In this document: one piece after another, positions 14,416 through 22,962 of the stretch
Layout: each line of letters opens with the position of its first letter
How positions within the stretch are numbered: position 1 is the stretch's first letter
From: a bacterium
Lineage (GTDB): Bacteria; 4484-113; JAGGVC01
DNA: 33,810 nucleotides
Assembly (NCBI GenBank): GCA_039961635.1
Contig: JABRWB010000095.1
Coordinates: 1 to 33,810 of the forward strand
Direction of reading: 5' to 3'
The notes under the pieces: generated by a model
What the model was told of the DNA's origin: nothing
Databases searched by the model: none
What the model saw: the letters and a program-made list of their open reading frames with translations, nothing else
Translations under genes and position numbers: made by a program

Positions 14416-15351
14416 ATGACAGATTCTTCACGGCGAAAATTCCTGAAAACGGCGGCCGGCGCGGCCGCGGCAGCGGCAACTCCTTCCGCAGCCCTTGCCT
14501 CCAGCGGAGCAAAGGGCGCGGTAATGCCCAATTCATTCGGATGCTTGTTCGACATCACGCAGTGCGTGGGCTGCCGGAGCTGCGAGGAGGCATGCAACAT
14601 CGCGAACTCGCTCCCTGCGCCTGACAAGCCGTTCGACGATCCCACGGTTCTCGATCGGGAGCGCAGGCCTAGTTCGAAGGCATTCACAGTTGTGAACCGC
14701 TATTACCCGAATCCTCCCGACCTGCACAACGAGCTCGTTCCGACGTTCGTCAAGGTGCAATGCATGCACTGCAACAAACCTTCGTGCGTTTCGGCCTGCA
14801 TAGTGGGTGCGATGGAGAAAAAAGAAGAAGGGCCGGTTTTATATGACGCTTCCAAGTGCATCGGCTGCCGCTATTGCATGGTTGCATGCCCGTTCCAGAT
14901 TCCGGCATACGAGTATCACAACTCGCTTACGCCCGAAGTGAAGAAGTGCAACTTTTGCTTTGAAAAGTACACGAAAAACGGAGAATGGCCTGCCTGCGCG
15001 CGCGCATGCCCCCGCGAAGCCATGCTATTTGGCAAGCGCGACCAACTGCTGATTCATGCCAGGAGGCTCGTGAAAAAGCATCCCGAAAGATATTCTCCTC
15101 ATATATACGGAGAATATGAGATCGGCGGCACATCTTGGATGTATCTTGCAAACGTTGATTTTGAGAAAATCGGCTTTCAGAACCTGAAACCCGAGCCGAT
15201 TCCGCTTCTTACCGAAACACTTCAGCACGGGATTTTCAGATACTTCCTTCCTCCTCTCGCGCTGTACGCGCTTCTTGGCATCGTGATGTTTGTCAAGGGT
15301 GAAAACGGAGAGAAGGATGAAGGAGCTGATGAGGGTGGCGAAGATGAATAA
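14416..15351 (+). CDS. Tat-exported four-cluster [4Fe-4S] ferredoxin subunit (HybA/HmcB-like)
   Basis: A 311-residue protein. The N terminus has a twin-arginine signal (SSRRKFLKTAAGAAAAAA). Four Cys clusters follow, for four [4Fe-4S] centres: CVGCRSCEEAC, CMHCNKPSCVSAC, CIGCRYCMVAC, and CNFCFEK with CARAC. A C-terminal hydrophobic segment (YFLPPLALYALLGIVMFV) would anchor it, as in HybA and HmcB. It would sit on the periplasmic face and carry electrons between the cytochromes and the NrfD-type subunit encoded next. The start is ATG 14416, with GGGGA upstream. It overlaps the next gene by up to 35 bases, which indicates coupling. Confidence 0.93.
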   Translation: MTDSSRRKFLKTAAGAAAAAATPSAALASSGAKGAVMPNSFGCLFDITQCVGCRSCEEACNIANSLPAPDKPFDDPTVLDRERRPSSKAFTVVNRYYPNPPDLHNELVPTFVKVQCMHCNKPSCVSACIVGAMEKKEEGPVLYDASKCIGCRYCMVACPFQIPAYEYHNSLTPEVKKCNFCFEKYTKNGEWPACARACPREAMLFGKRDQLLIHARRLVKKHPERYSPHIYGEYEIGGTSWMYLANVDFEKIGFQNLKPEPIPLLTETLQHGIFRYFLPPLALYALLGIVMFVKGENGEKDEGADEGGEDE

Positions 15352-18300
15352 CGGGAGTTCCACTCATAAGGAGTTTGTCGAGGATGCCGCGCCCGCCCGG
15401 CGTCCGTTTTTCACGACCGGCGTTTGGGTTCTCGTCGTTCTCGCGCTTGCCGGGGCGGCTGTCGCCCTCTGGCGGTTTTTCTTCGGCATCGGCAGCATAT
15501 CCAATCTTGACGACCAGCATCCATGGGGGCTTTGGATCGGAATCGACGTCGCGACAGGAGTTGCTCTGGCCGCCGGCGGTTTCACGACCGCCGCTCTGGC
15601 GCATATTCTTCACCGACATAAATACCACGTAATAACGCGCCCCGCGCTTCTTACCGCGCTTCTTGGCTACACCTTCGTCGCCATTGGGCTGCTGGTTGAT
15701 TTGGGCCGCTATTACAACATTTGGCATCCGATAATTCCTTATTACTGGCAGGGCAATTCGGTGTTGTTTGAGGTCGGCCTTTGCGTTATGTTTTATTTGA
15801 CCGTCCTATACATCGAGTTTTTGCCCGTTGTATGCGAGCGGTTCATCGGCGCGGTCAACCTTCCCGGCGCGCTTGCGCGGCTGAATAAAGCGGTGGATTC
15901 GATGCTGCGCTCGTTCCTTTCCGGTCTGAACAAAGTGATGTGGGTGTTCGTGATTTTGGGGGTCGTGCTTTCCTGCCTGCACCAGTCTTCACTTGGCTCG
16001 CTGATGCTGATCGCCCCATACAAGCTCTCTCCGCTCTGGTATACGCCAATTTTGCCGCTTCTTTTCCTTCTTTCGGCGATTGCGACCGGGTACCCAATGG
16101 TCATTGTCGAATCCATGGTGGCGGCGCGCAGCTTCGGATTTCGCCCCGAAATGAAAGTGCTGTCCCGGCTCGCGGCCATCACGCCCTGGCTGCTTGGAAT
16201 ATATCTCGCGCTCAAGGTGGGAGACTTGTTCGTTCGCGGCGCGTGGGTGCTTTTATTCGAGCCAACGCCGGTGACTTTCTCCTTTTGGGGAGAGATCACG
16301 ATCGGCGTGATAATTCCTTTCATACTTTTTCGAATTAAGGAAGTCAGAAACGACCACGGACTGTTGTTTACCGCGGCGTTTATGGTCGTCCTCGGCGTCG
16401 CATGGAACAGGGCCAACGTATTCATGATCGGTTACAACCCTCCCCACGAAGTCAAGCAATACGTGCCGGCTCTCGGCGAATTAGCGGTGACGGTCGGGCT
16501 TATTTCGACGCTGATTCTTGTCTATCGCTTCGTCGTAAACAACTTCCCCGTGCTCGCGCGCGATCTGGTGGAGGAGGCGCGCAAATCCCCCAAATGGCGC
16601 AAGTACGGCTCGGCTGCAATGGCAATTTTGTTTTCGGTGCTCGCACCGGCGTTTTTGAATGCGCCGGCGGATGCGCAGCCCGGAGACGGCGCGTCGGTGG
16701 GCTCATACCGCGGTCCCAAAACAATCGAGATGGAAACGATGGAGCTCGACTTCCCCTATGACAAATACGAACCGGTCAAGTTCAGGCACAAGTTCCATGC
16801 TCAAATTATCAAGGACTGCTCCATTTGCCACCATTATTTCGAGCGTCACGACGATCTGGCCCGCGAAATCGGAGTATCTTGCGAGGGCTGCCATTCGGGG
16901 AAGGGCGGCCGCGCCGCGTATCGCGCTCTTTCCTGCAAAACCTGCCACAGCCCCGAATTCGGCCGCTCGAATTTCGAGCGGCCAAGCCTAAAGGGAGCAA
17001 TCCACCGTCAGTGCATAGACTGCCATATCAAGTCGGCCGCCGGCCCCGTGACGTGCCAGGAATGCCACATAAAAAATGTTCCGGATCACGCCGCATACAT
17101 ATCGGAGTACAATGGCGCCAAAACATGCGAGAAATGCCATCCGGGCAAGATCGCGGAAGTGGTGAATTCAACCCACTACACGCTGACATCGAAGATTCCA
17201 ATGGATTTCCTGTTTCTGGACGAGGATGCGACAAAGCCCGCGCCGGTTGGAAGGGCCGGAATGATCCAGCACCCCAGCCCTTATTGGATGTCAATCCCTC
17301 AACTGAACTGGTTATACGTCGTTGAAGATGATCCATCCACCCCGTACTTGGACGCGGTCGGCGGATGCGGCCAGTGCCACGCGGGTACCGGATTGATGCC
17401 GTACACGGCTTTGGGATTTGAAATTGCGCCGGAAGACGAAGTCCAGAACGTCGATTGCCTGGTATGTCATTCCAAAAGCTACGAGCGAAAATACTACGCG
17501 TCGGTGTCCGGCGGGAAGCTGGTATTGAGTCAAGGCGGACCGATCATCCGAACGATACCGGTGGTGGACGGTGTTCCCGACTATTCGGTTTACACCGATG
17601 CGGCAAAGGATATCGGCCATACTTCCGCGGCCACGTGCAATCGCTGCCATGGGGAAAAAGCCGACAAGCACAGGCTGATCGCGGGCGATTCCTACGCGTT
17701 TAAGCGCGGCGTGGGTTTCGCGCAGTCCTCGGATGTGCATGCGGCACTGGGACTCACGTGCAGCGAATGCCACTACGGAGGCGGGCACACGTATAAAAGG
17801 AAGCTATCCAGCGACCTTATGACTTATTCCAACGCCCGCTTGGAGGAAGGCTGCCTGGACTGCCACAGATTCGCGCACAACGCGGATTCGATAACGCCCA
17901 TGGTGTCCAAGGTTGCCTGCACCGCTTGCCACGCGAAAAGCACGGGGGGCATTGTTTCAATCGACTTTTCCAAAACGGTCGCCGATGGAGAAAACGGACA
18001 CAAGCCGCACACCGATGTGGCAACCGAAGTTGCATCGCCCGATTGGAATCCTGAATTCCACTGGTATGCCGCAAAAGTCAAATGGCCCGACATCCCGATA
18101 GGTTCGAAGTACGATGGGATTTTATATCCTTATAAGAAAATCACGGTCAACCTTCCCGTGGATGAGCAAGGCAACCAGATTTTCCTCAGGCACAGCGTAC
18201 TTGCCGAGGGCGGCTCGGTCGAGGATGCCATCGCCGCGGGCCACGACGATTACCACAAATATATCGCCAAATTTCACGGCAATCCGATTTCTTTTGGCCT

Positions 18301-18469
18301 GCCGCCGCTTCCCGGCCCGTTCGCGGGATTCGAAAAGCGAAGCTTCCTTTATACGTTCAGCCACGGAATTTCGGTGAACGGCGCGCGCAAGTGCGGCGAA
18401 TGCCACGGCTCAAGCGCAGCGCTGGACTGGAGCTCACTGGGAATGAGCGACCCTAATCCGCAACCGTAG
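15317..18469 (+). CDS. NrfD/HybB-type quinone-interacting membrane protein fused to a 13-haem cytochrome c
   Basis: A 1050-residue fusion. Residues 1-430 form an NrfD/HybB/HmcC membrane domain with about ten transmembrane segments and the family motif L-S-C-L-H-Q-S-S-L-G-S-L in the fifth. A further hydrophobic stretch at about 428-450 (AAMAILFSVLAPAFLNAPAD) looks like an internal signal or an eleventh span and would bring the rest to the periplasm. Residues 500-1030 carry thirteen CXXCH motifs (CSICH, CEGCH, CKTCH, CIDCH, CQECH, CEKCH, CGQCH, CLVCH, CNRCH, CSECH, CLDCH, CTACH, CGECH). It could pass electrons between the quinone pool and a periplasmic haem wire. ATG 15317 has GGAG six bases upstream; ATG 15329 and 15344 are alternatives. 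There is no frameshift at the junction. Confidence 0.92.
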   Translation: MKELMRVAKMNNGSSTHKEFVEDAAPARRPFFTTGVWVLVVLALAGAAVALWRFFFGIGSISNLDDQHPWGLWIGIDVATGVALAAGGFTTAALAHILHRHKYHVITRPALLTALLGYTFVAIGLLVDLGRYYNIWHPIIPYYWQGNSVLFEVGLCVMFYLTVLYIEFLPVVCERFIGAVNLPGALARLNKAVDSMLRSFLSGLNKVMWVFVILGVVLSCLHQSSLGSLMLIAPYKLSPLWYTPILPLLFLLSAIATGYPMVIVESMVAARSFGFRPEMKVLSRLAAITPWLLGIYLALKVGDLFVRGAWVLLFEPTPVTFSFWGEITIGVIIPFILFRIKEVRNDHGLLFTAAFMVVLGVAWNRANVFMIGYNPPHEVKQYVPALGELAVTVGLISTLILVYRFVVNNFPVLARDLVEEARKSPKWRKYGSAAMAILFSVLAPAFLNAPADAQPGDGASVGSYRGPKTIEMETMELDFPYDKYEPVKFRHKFHAQIIKDCSICHHYFERHDDLAREIGVSCEGCHSGKGGRAAYRALSCKTCHSPEFGRSNFERPSLKGAIHRQCIDCHIKSAAGPVTCQECHIKNVPDHAAYISEYNGAKTCEKCHPGKIAEVVNSTHYTLTSKIPMDFLFLDEDATKPAPVGRAGMIQHPSPYWMSIPQLNWLYVVEDDPSTPYLDAVGGCGQCHAGTGLMPYTALGFEIAPEDEVQNVDCLVCHSKSYERKYYASVSGGKLVLSQGGPIIRTIPVVDGVPDYSVYTDAAKDIGHTSAATCNRCHGEKADKHRLIAGDSYAFKRGVGFAQSSDVHAALGLTCSECHYGGGHTYKRKLSSDLMTYSNARLEEGCLDCHRFAHNADSITPMVSKVACTACHAKSTGGIVSIDFSKTVADGENGHKPHTDVATEVASPDWNPEFHWYAAKVKWPDIPIGSKYDGILYPYKKITVNLPVDEQGNQIFLRHSVLAEGGSVEDAIAAGHDDYHKYIAKFHGNPISFGLPPLPGPFAGFEKRSFLYTFSHGISVNGARKCGECHGSSAALDWSSLGMSDPNPQP

Positions 18470-18595
18470 CAGAATTGGAAGGCGCTATCCCAACCGCCGC
18501 AATATTAAACATTCAGGAGTACAAATACCCGATTCATTGAAATCCGTTTCACAAGTTGTTACGATTTCCGGCGCCGCTGGAGGCGGATCGGTTTC
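18470..18595. other. Short intergenic region between two cytochrome genes
   Basis: A 126-base spacer. It holds GGAGG at about 18579, some 12 bases before the next start codon, and no clear promoter, terminator or small gene. The two cytochrome genes are probably co-transcribed. Confidence 0.4.
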
Positions 18596-19954
18596 ATGGT
18601 TGAAACGAAACGGAAGAATCATTTCCAACTTGGAAAGCGCCTGCTTAAGTACGCCGGCATCGCGTTGCTGGCGCTGATCGTTTTTACGACGGCGGGCGTC
18701 GAATACTCGCACAAACCCAGCTTTTGCAGAAGCTGTCACATAATGGAGCCATATTACAAGGCCTGGCAGGACAGCTCGCACAGGAACGTCGCCTGCGTGG
18801 ACTGCCATTTCGAGCCTGGTTGGCGAAACGAGCTGACGGGCAAGTTCCAGGCTCTAACACAGCTTGTCACCTATCTTAACGGCACATACGGCACCAACCC
18901 GTCCGCGCAGGTAAAGGACGGAAGCTGCCTGCGCAGCGGTTGCCATGAAACCCGGTTGATCGAGGGACCGATCGAGTTCAAGCGCGGAATCAAATTCGAC
19001 CACGCGGCGCATCTGAATAAGCCGGTGCGCGGAATCACCCTCAAATGCACCTCGTGCCACAGCCAGATCGTTCAGGGCAACCACATGTCGGTGACCGAAA
19101 CGGTCTGCTTCACCTGCCACTTCAAAGGCAACGTGAGCGAAACAAAGGTGCGCGACCAAAAATTCTGCACCTTTTGCCACAATCCGCCCGAAGGCCCGAT
19201 TAAAGTGGGTGACCAGGAATATCGTCACGATTATTACGTATCAATCGGAGTTGCCTGTCAGCGCTGCCACCAGGACGTGATCCGGGGCGAAGGCGAAGTG
19301 AGCTTGTCGCGTTGCATCCAATGCCATCCCGAAGAGGACAAGATGGGCAAGCGCCATGATTTCGAGTTCATGCACAACAAGCATGTAACCGAAGTCAAGA
19401 TAGAATGCTTCGACTGCCACGACGACATCAAGCACCACCTGCCTGAAAAGGGAAGTCCTCCCGTAACGAGTTGCAAGGTTTGCCACGAAGCGACCCACGA
19501 CGCGCCAACCAAGCTCTACCTGGGAATCGGCGGCAAAGGGATGGACAAGCCGATGCCCGCGCCGATGTACGTGTCGCAGGTGGACTGCATCGGTTGCCAC
19601 ACCGAGGAGGCCCGCTTTGTCAAAGGCACGCATCCTGTTACCTCCAAGGCGAGCATCGCTTCCTGCGTGACGTGCCATCCATCCGGAGGGAAGGAAGCTT
19701 ACGACAACTGGCGCAAGGCGATTCCTTCCATGCTCGCAAAGGTCGAAACCAGGATGCCCAAGGCGGAAGCACGGCTGAAGGCGATTCCGGACACCGACCC
19801 GAAGCGGGCCGAGTTGGATGCCAAGGTTGCGGACGCGAAGTACAACTATGACTTGGTGGTGAACGGGGACGCGATTCACAACATCCGGTATGCCGAAGCG
19901 TTGATGGACAAAAGCGCCGAGATGCTGGACGAAGTGATCAACTACAAGCCATAG
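18596..19954 (+). CDS. NapC/NirT-like 12-haem membrane-anchored cytochrome c
   Basis: A 452-residue protein. A membrane anchor at about residues 17-35 (YAGIALLALIVFTTAGVEY) is followed by a NapC/NirT/NrfH-type start: CRSCH-I-M-E-P-Y-Y-K-A-W, then S-S-H-R-N-V-A-C-V-D-C-H. Twelve haem motifs are seen in all, eleven CXXCH and one CX4CH (CLRSGCH, third in order). The last 80 residues lack haems and are probably helical, rich in Ala, Lys and Glu. Family members oxidise quinol and pass electrons to periplasmic partners. It is the last gene of the plus-strand operon and converges on the 8-haem lipoprotein gene with 17 bases between stops. Confidence 0.92.
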   Translation: MVETKRKNHFQLGKRLLKYAGIALLALIVFTTAGVEYSHKPSFCRSCHIMEPYYKAWQDSSHRNVACVDCHFEPGWRNELTGKFQALTQLVTYLNGTYGTNPSAQVKDGSCLRSGCHETRLIEGPIEFKRGIKFDHAAHLNKPVRGITLKCTSCHSQIVQGNHMSVTETVCFTCHFKGNVSETKVRDQKFCTFCHNPPEGPIKVGDQEYRHDYYVSIGVACQRCHQDVIRGEGEVSLSRCIQCHPEEDKMGKRHDFEFMHNKHVTEVKIECFDCHDDIKHHLPEKGSPPVTSCKVCHEATHDAPTKLYLGIGGKGMDKPMPAPMYVSQVDCIGCHTEEARFVKGTHPVTSKASIASCVTCHPSGGKEAYDNWRKAIPSMLAKVETRMPKAEARLKAIPDTDPKRAELDAKVADAKYNYDLVVNGDAIHNIRYAEALMDKSAEMLDEVINYKP

Positions 19955-19971
19955 CGGTAATCGACGCGCGG

Positions 19972-20652
19972 CTATTCGAACCGTATGCTGCGTTGCGCGT
20001 GGCAACTCATGCAAGGCTGCTGGCCGTGACACATCGTGCACCGCGCCGGATCGCCAAGCACCTGCGAAGGATGGATGCGCAGGTAATCATCGGGGTGGGG
20101 CATCTGTAATCCATGGCAGTCTATGCAGAAGCGGGTCTGGCCGTGGCATTCCGAACAGCTTTTCAAGTCTCCGCCCGTTTTGCCGTGCATGTTTATGAAT
20201 CCCTCGACCTTGTGGCTTTCGGGCTTCAATATCTGAACGTCTTTGTGGCAGGTCTTGCACGAAACAGGGATATTCCTGTCGGCGTGGCAGGCGATGCAGT
20301 CTTCTTTGACGGGCGTATATACGAGAGCGCCGTCGTTTCGATGGCAGGTGTGACAGACGATGCCTTGCGCGAAGTGCTTCTGATGGCTGAAAATCAGGTT
20401 AGGATCTTCGGTCAGAAGCGCGCCTTTGGGGTGACAGGTCCAACAGAGGTTAACGTCTTCCGCCAAATGTGCCGCCGCGAGGACAGGCGCCTTCGAAGAT
20501 TCGAAAATCCTCTTTTCCACTTGTTTGGGCGAAAATTCGGGCTTCGGCGTAACAAACAGCGAGCGCTCCTCTTCCTTGATTTTCACGCAGCCGAACAAAG
20601 TCAAAGCCGCCGCCAAAATGAGAACCGCTGCAATCGCGTTCCGGTTATTCAT
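19972..20652 (-). CDS. 8-haem cytochrome c lipoprotein
   Basis: A 226-residue protein. The N terminus is a lipoprotein signal ending in a lipobox (LTLFGC), so the mature protein starts at a lipidated Cys. Eight CXXCH motifs follow: CWTCH, CHTCH, CIACH, CKTCH, CSECH, CIDCH, CTMCH, CMSCH. Additional His residues spaced between them can serve as distal ligands. The anchor may be in the inner or outer membrane; there is no Asp at +2. It is the last gene of the minus-strand operon and overlaps the b561 gene by eight bases, with GGAGG six bases before ATG 20652. Confidence 0.92.
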   Translation of the reverse strand: MNNRNAIAAVLILAAALTLFGCVKIKEEERSLFVTPKPEFSPKQVEKRIFESSKAPVLAAAHLAEDVNLCWTCHPKGALLTEDPNLIFSHQKHFAQGIVCHTCHRNDGALVYTPVKEDCIACHADRNIPVSCKTCHKDVQILKPESHKVEGFINMHGKTGGDLKSCSECHGQTRFCIDCHGLQMPHPDDYLRIHPSQVLGDPARCTMCHGQQPCMSCHAQRSIRFE

Positions 20653-21562
20653 CAGCAGCCTCCTGTTGCGGCCCGCTGGAAGGTGCAGCCTGGTCACGGT
20701 TTTCGACACCGCCGCTTGCCAGATACGCGCGCCAGGCGGTTTCAAGCTCGTGCAGCTCGTCCGCGTGATGGTGCTCCATGGATTCGCGGTCCTCGATTCC
20801 GGTCAGCCACACCGGATTTTGCGGAAAGACCGCCGGGTGGAGATGAACGTTGAACAGGTGCCAGATGACGATCGCGAGCGCGGCCAACAGCGCTTCGTAG
20901 TCATGCAAAAGGACGCTCGCAGGAAAAGTCCACTCGGGAAGGTAATGCTGTGCGAAGACCGGAAACCACAAAACCAGTCCGGTCAGAATCATCACTGAAT
21001 TGCCCCAGACGACCGCCCAGTATTCGAATTTCTCGATGTAATTGTAGCGGGCGAATTTGGGTCGTTTTTTCAATCCTATAAAGAACAACATGTTGTCCCA
21101 GACGTCTTTGAAGTCGCGGCCCTTCGGAAGCATTTCCGTCGATCGCTTGCCCTTCCAGAATTCGTATGCGAGAAAGACGACATGGTAAATTGAAACGGCG
21201 ATAAGCAGAACGCCGCAGAAGCGGTGAAGTATTCCCGCTCCCTTGACTCCGCCCATAAAGAACATAAGAACTTTGCTTGCGGGCGACTCGGCGAATTTGA
21301 GCGGCCATCCTGTCAGTACCAGCCCGCCGAATCCGAACATGAGCAGGAAATGCTGCAAGCGGTGGTGGTAATTCCAACGCTTGTACCAGACCAGCCGGCC
21401 ATCGCCGTCGAAACGAGCATGTTCGAGCTTCGGATTAACCTTTCCGGGTCTGCCCAATTCCCGCACGAGCTCCCGGTATCGCTCGTCAAGCGCGCGACTT
21501 GCAGCCCGCCTCTCGGCTTTTCTGCGGTCGGTCCGCGACCTTCTCTCGGGTTCGCTAGCCAT
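20645..21562 (-). CDS. b561-type di-haem cytochrome b (FdnI/HydC-like)
   Basis: A 305-residue protein. After a charged, Arg-rich N-terminal region of about 60 residues come four main membrane segments. They contain the His pattern of formate dehydrogenase gamma and hydrogenase b subunits: R-W-N-Y-H-H-R-L-Q-H-F-L-L, H-R-F-C-G-V-L-L-I-A-V-S-I-Y-H-V, H-D-Y-E-A-L-L-A and I-W-H-L-F-N-V-H. These His residues would ligate two b haems and link the cytochromes to the quinone pool. The start is ATG 21562 with GGGGAGGAG upstream; it overlaps the 7-haem gene by eight bases. The long basic N terminus is unusual and would be cytoplasmic. Confidence 0.9.
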   Translation of the reverse strand: MASEPERRSRTDRRKAERRAASRALDERYRELVRELGRPGKVNPKLEHARFDGDGRLVWYKRWNYHHRLQHFLLMFGFGGLVLTGWPLKFAESPASKVLMFFMGGVKGAGILHRFCGVLLIAVSIYHVVFLAYEFWKGKRSTEMLPKGRDFKDVWDNMLFFIGLKKRPKFARYNYIEKFEYWAVVWGNSVMILTGLVLWFPVFAQHYLPEWTFPASVLLHDYEALLAALAIVIWHLFNVHLHPAVFPQNPVWLTGIEDRESMEHHHADELHELETAWRAYLASGGVENRDQAAPSSGPQQEAADE

Positions 21563-22511
21563 GACTCCTCCCCGAGATGAAATGTCTGATGAAATCCAAA
21601 AGCATATGGAACAAAAACGCGCCCATCGAAGCGAGAATCAACCAAAGGTATACTTTTTCAACGATCAGCAAAACCCGCTTCCAGGACTTTTCCTCTTCCC
21701 TGTGGCTGAACGCCTGCGCGAATCCGTACGACGCGCCGATATGGCATTTGCCGCACGTGCCCGAAAGATTTCGATCGTTCACCTGGCTGCGCGGGTCGTT
21801 TTTGGCGTAGATGTCGTGCACGCCGTGGCAGGACGAGCAGACCGCGACGGACTCGAGGCTTCCAAGCTCCTGCTTCTTGCCGTGGAAGCTCTCCTGGTAG
21901 CTTTCCATGGGGTTTTTCAGCCCGAACTTGTCCACGATCGCGGTTTCGCTATGGCACTCGGTGCAGGTGAAAGGCTGATTGTGCAGATTGACGGGCGAAT
22001 CGGGTGCGTCAACCTTCACAATGTAATGGTTGCCGTGGCAGTCGATGCAGTCGGCGGCAAGAGTATTGCCGCGCTCCAGGATGTCGGTTCCGTGGATTGA
22101 GCCGCTCCACTGCTCGGCTACCGCGGTGTGGCAACTCGCGCATGCGGCCGCGGCTTCCGGATCTCCGGGGCGCTTTTGCGCGAGCCGCTCGAAGCCGGGA
22201 GGCGCCTTCGTTTTACCGTGATGGCCGCCCTTCATGGAGATGTGGCAGGCCGTGCAACCCAGATCGCCGTGAACGGATTTCTCGAATTCGGTTTTGTCAA
22301 CGAACAGCCAGCGCCGTCCGCCGCCCGGCAGCTCCAGATAAAGCTTCGTGTCCATGTGACACGGCGCGCAGCCTTGCCCGCCGGTCATGTCGCCCGTGAC
22401 ATAGGACGGCTGCGTTTTTGCAGGTTCGGTTTTGGGATCGTCAGAGGATTGCGCGGCCGCGGCGCCTGCTGAAAGCAGCAATATCAACAAGGCGATAGGG
22501 AAGCGCATCAT
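21555..22511 (-). CDS. 7-haem cytochrome c with C-terminal membrane anchor
   Basis: A 318-residue protein. A signal peptide (MMRFPIALLILLLSAGAAAA, then Q-S-S) precedes seven CXXCH motifs: CAPCH, CTACH, CASCH, CIDCH, CTECH, CSSCH, CGKCH. A hydrophobic segment near the C terminus (VYLWLILASMGAFLFHMLLD) anchors it. The repeated S-V/I-H-G and F-H-G-K elements before the haems are like those of periplasmic multihaem reductase partners. It is likely to take electrons from or give them to the cytochrome b encoded next. Two adjacent ATG codons (22511, 22508) follow GAGGA; 22508 is better spaced. The start overlaps the stop of the upstream small gene. Confidence 0.92.
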   Translation of the reverse strand: MMRFPIALLILLLSAGAAAAQSSDDPKTEPAKTQPSYVTGDMTGGQGCAPCHMDTKLYLELPGGGRRWLFVDKTEFEKSVHGDLGCTACHISMKGGHHGKTKAPPGFERLAQKRPGDPEAAAACASCHTAVAEQWSGSIHGTDILERGNTLAADCIDCHGNHYIVKVDAPDSPVNLHNQPFTCTECHSETAIVDKFGLKNPMESYQESFHGKKQELGSLESVAVCSSCHGVHDIYAKNDPRSQVNDRNLSGTCGKCHIGASYGFAQAFSHREEEKSWKRVLLIVEKVYLWLILASMGAFLFHMLLDFIRHFISGRSHG

Positions 22512-22804
22512 TCCTCGCGCCCCTTTTGCCCGCTTCGGTGCTTTAGATAATACGCCGCGCCCGCCATCGAAGCGCAGAACGCGATGAAAATACAGAAGAA
22601 GGCCATCGTGCCGATCGCTCCCCCGATGAACCAGCCGATTTTGCCCCAAAGCTCGGAGTTGTAGTCCATTCCTAGGCGCGCGAAAAATCGGTAGCCGCCG
22701 TACGCTCCGTAGAGCAGTGTAAGAGGGATTCCGAACACGACAAAGAGGAGCGCGCCGACCGCCGCGCCCCGTTTCGTAGCCCGTTTGAAGCCGTCTCTGT
22801 CCAT
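22508..22804 (-). CDS. Small membrane protein of the cytochrome operon
   Basis: A 98-residue protein that I do not recognise. It has two membrane segments (AAVGALLFVVFGIPLTLLYG and IGGAIGTMAFFCIFIAFCAS), a basic N terminus and a basic C terminus. The first gene of the minus-strand redox operon, it overlaps the 7-haem cytochrome gene by four bases and is therefore probably translated with it. It has no haem motif. A role in assembly or as an accessory subunit is plausible but not shown. The ribosome-binding site before ATG 22804 is poor. Confidence 0.75.
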   Translation of the reverse strand: MDRDGFKRATKRGAAVGALLFVVFGIPLTLLYGAYGGYRFFARLGMDYNSELWGKIGWFIGGAIGTMAFFCIFIAFCASMAGAAYYLKHRSGQKGREE

Positions 22805-22894
22805 TCGGTAAACTGGCCGCCGGGCCTATGAGGCGCGGCTTGCCGGGATTGCGGCCCGAATCGCGGCCGCGCAAGCTGCAAACAGCCCGCGGAA

Positions 22895-22900
22895 ATTATA
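22895..22900 (-). promoter_or_regulatory. -10 box upstream of the minus-strand cytochrome operon
   Basis: A perfect TATAAT on the minus strand, about 90 bases before the first gene. The -35 region is poor (no TTGACA-like hexamer at 16-18 bases), which may mean that an activator is needed. Confidence 0.45.
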
Positions 22901-22962
22901 GTCCCGGCGCAATGAATACAGTATTTTTCGTACCGCTTTGCCTGTTTTTCACGAGAGGCGAG

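Noticed and set aside
19241-20041. A 266-codon frame on the minus strand across the cytochrome gene ends
   Set aside because: Antisense shadow of the 12-haem gene; it has no haem or other motif.
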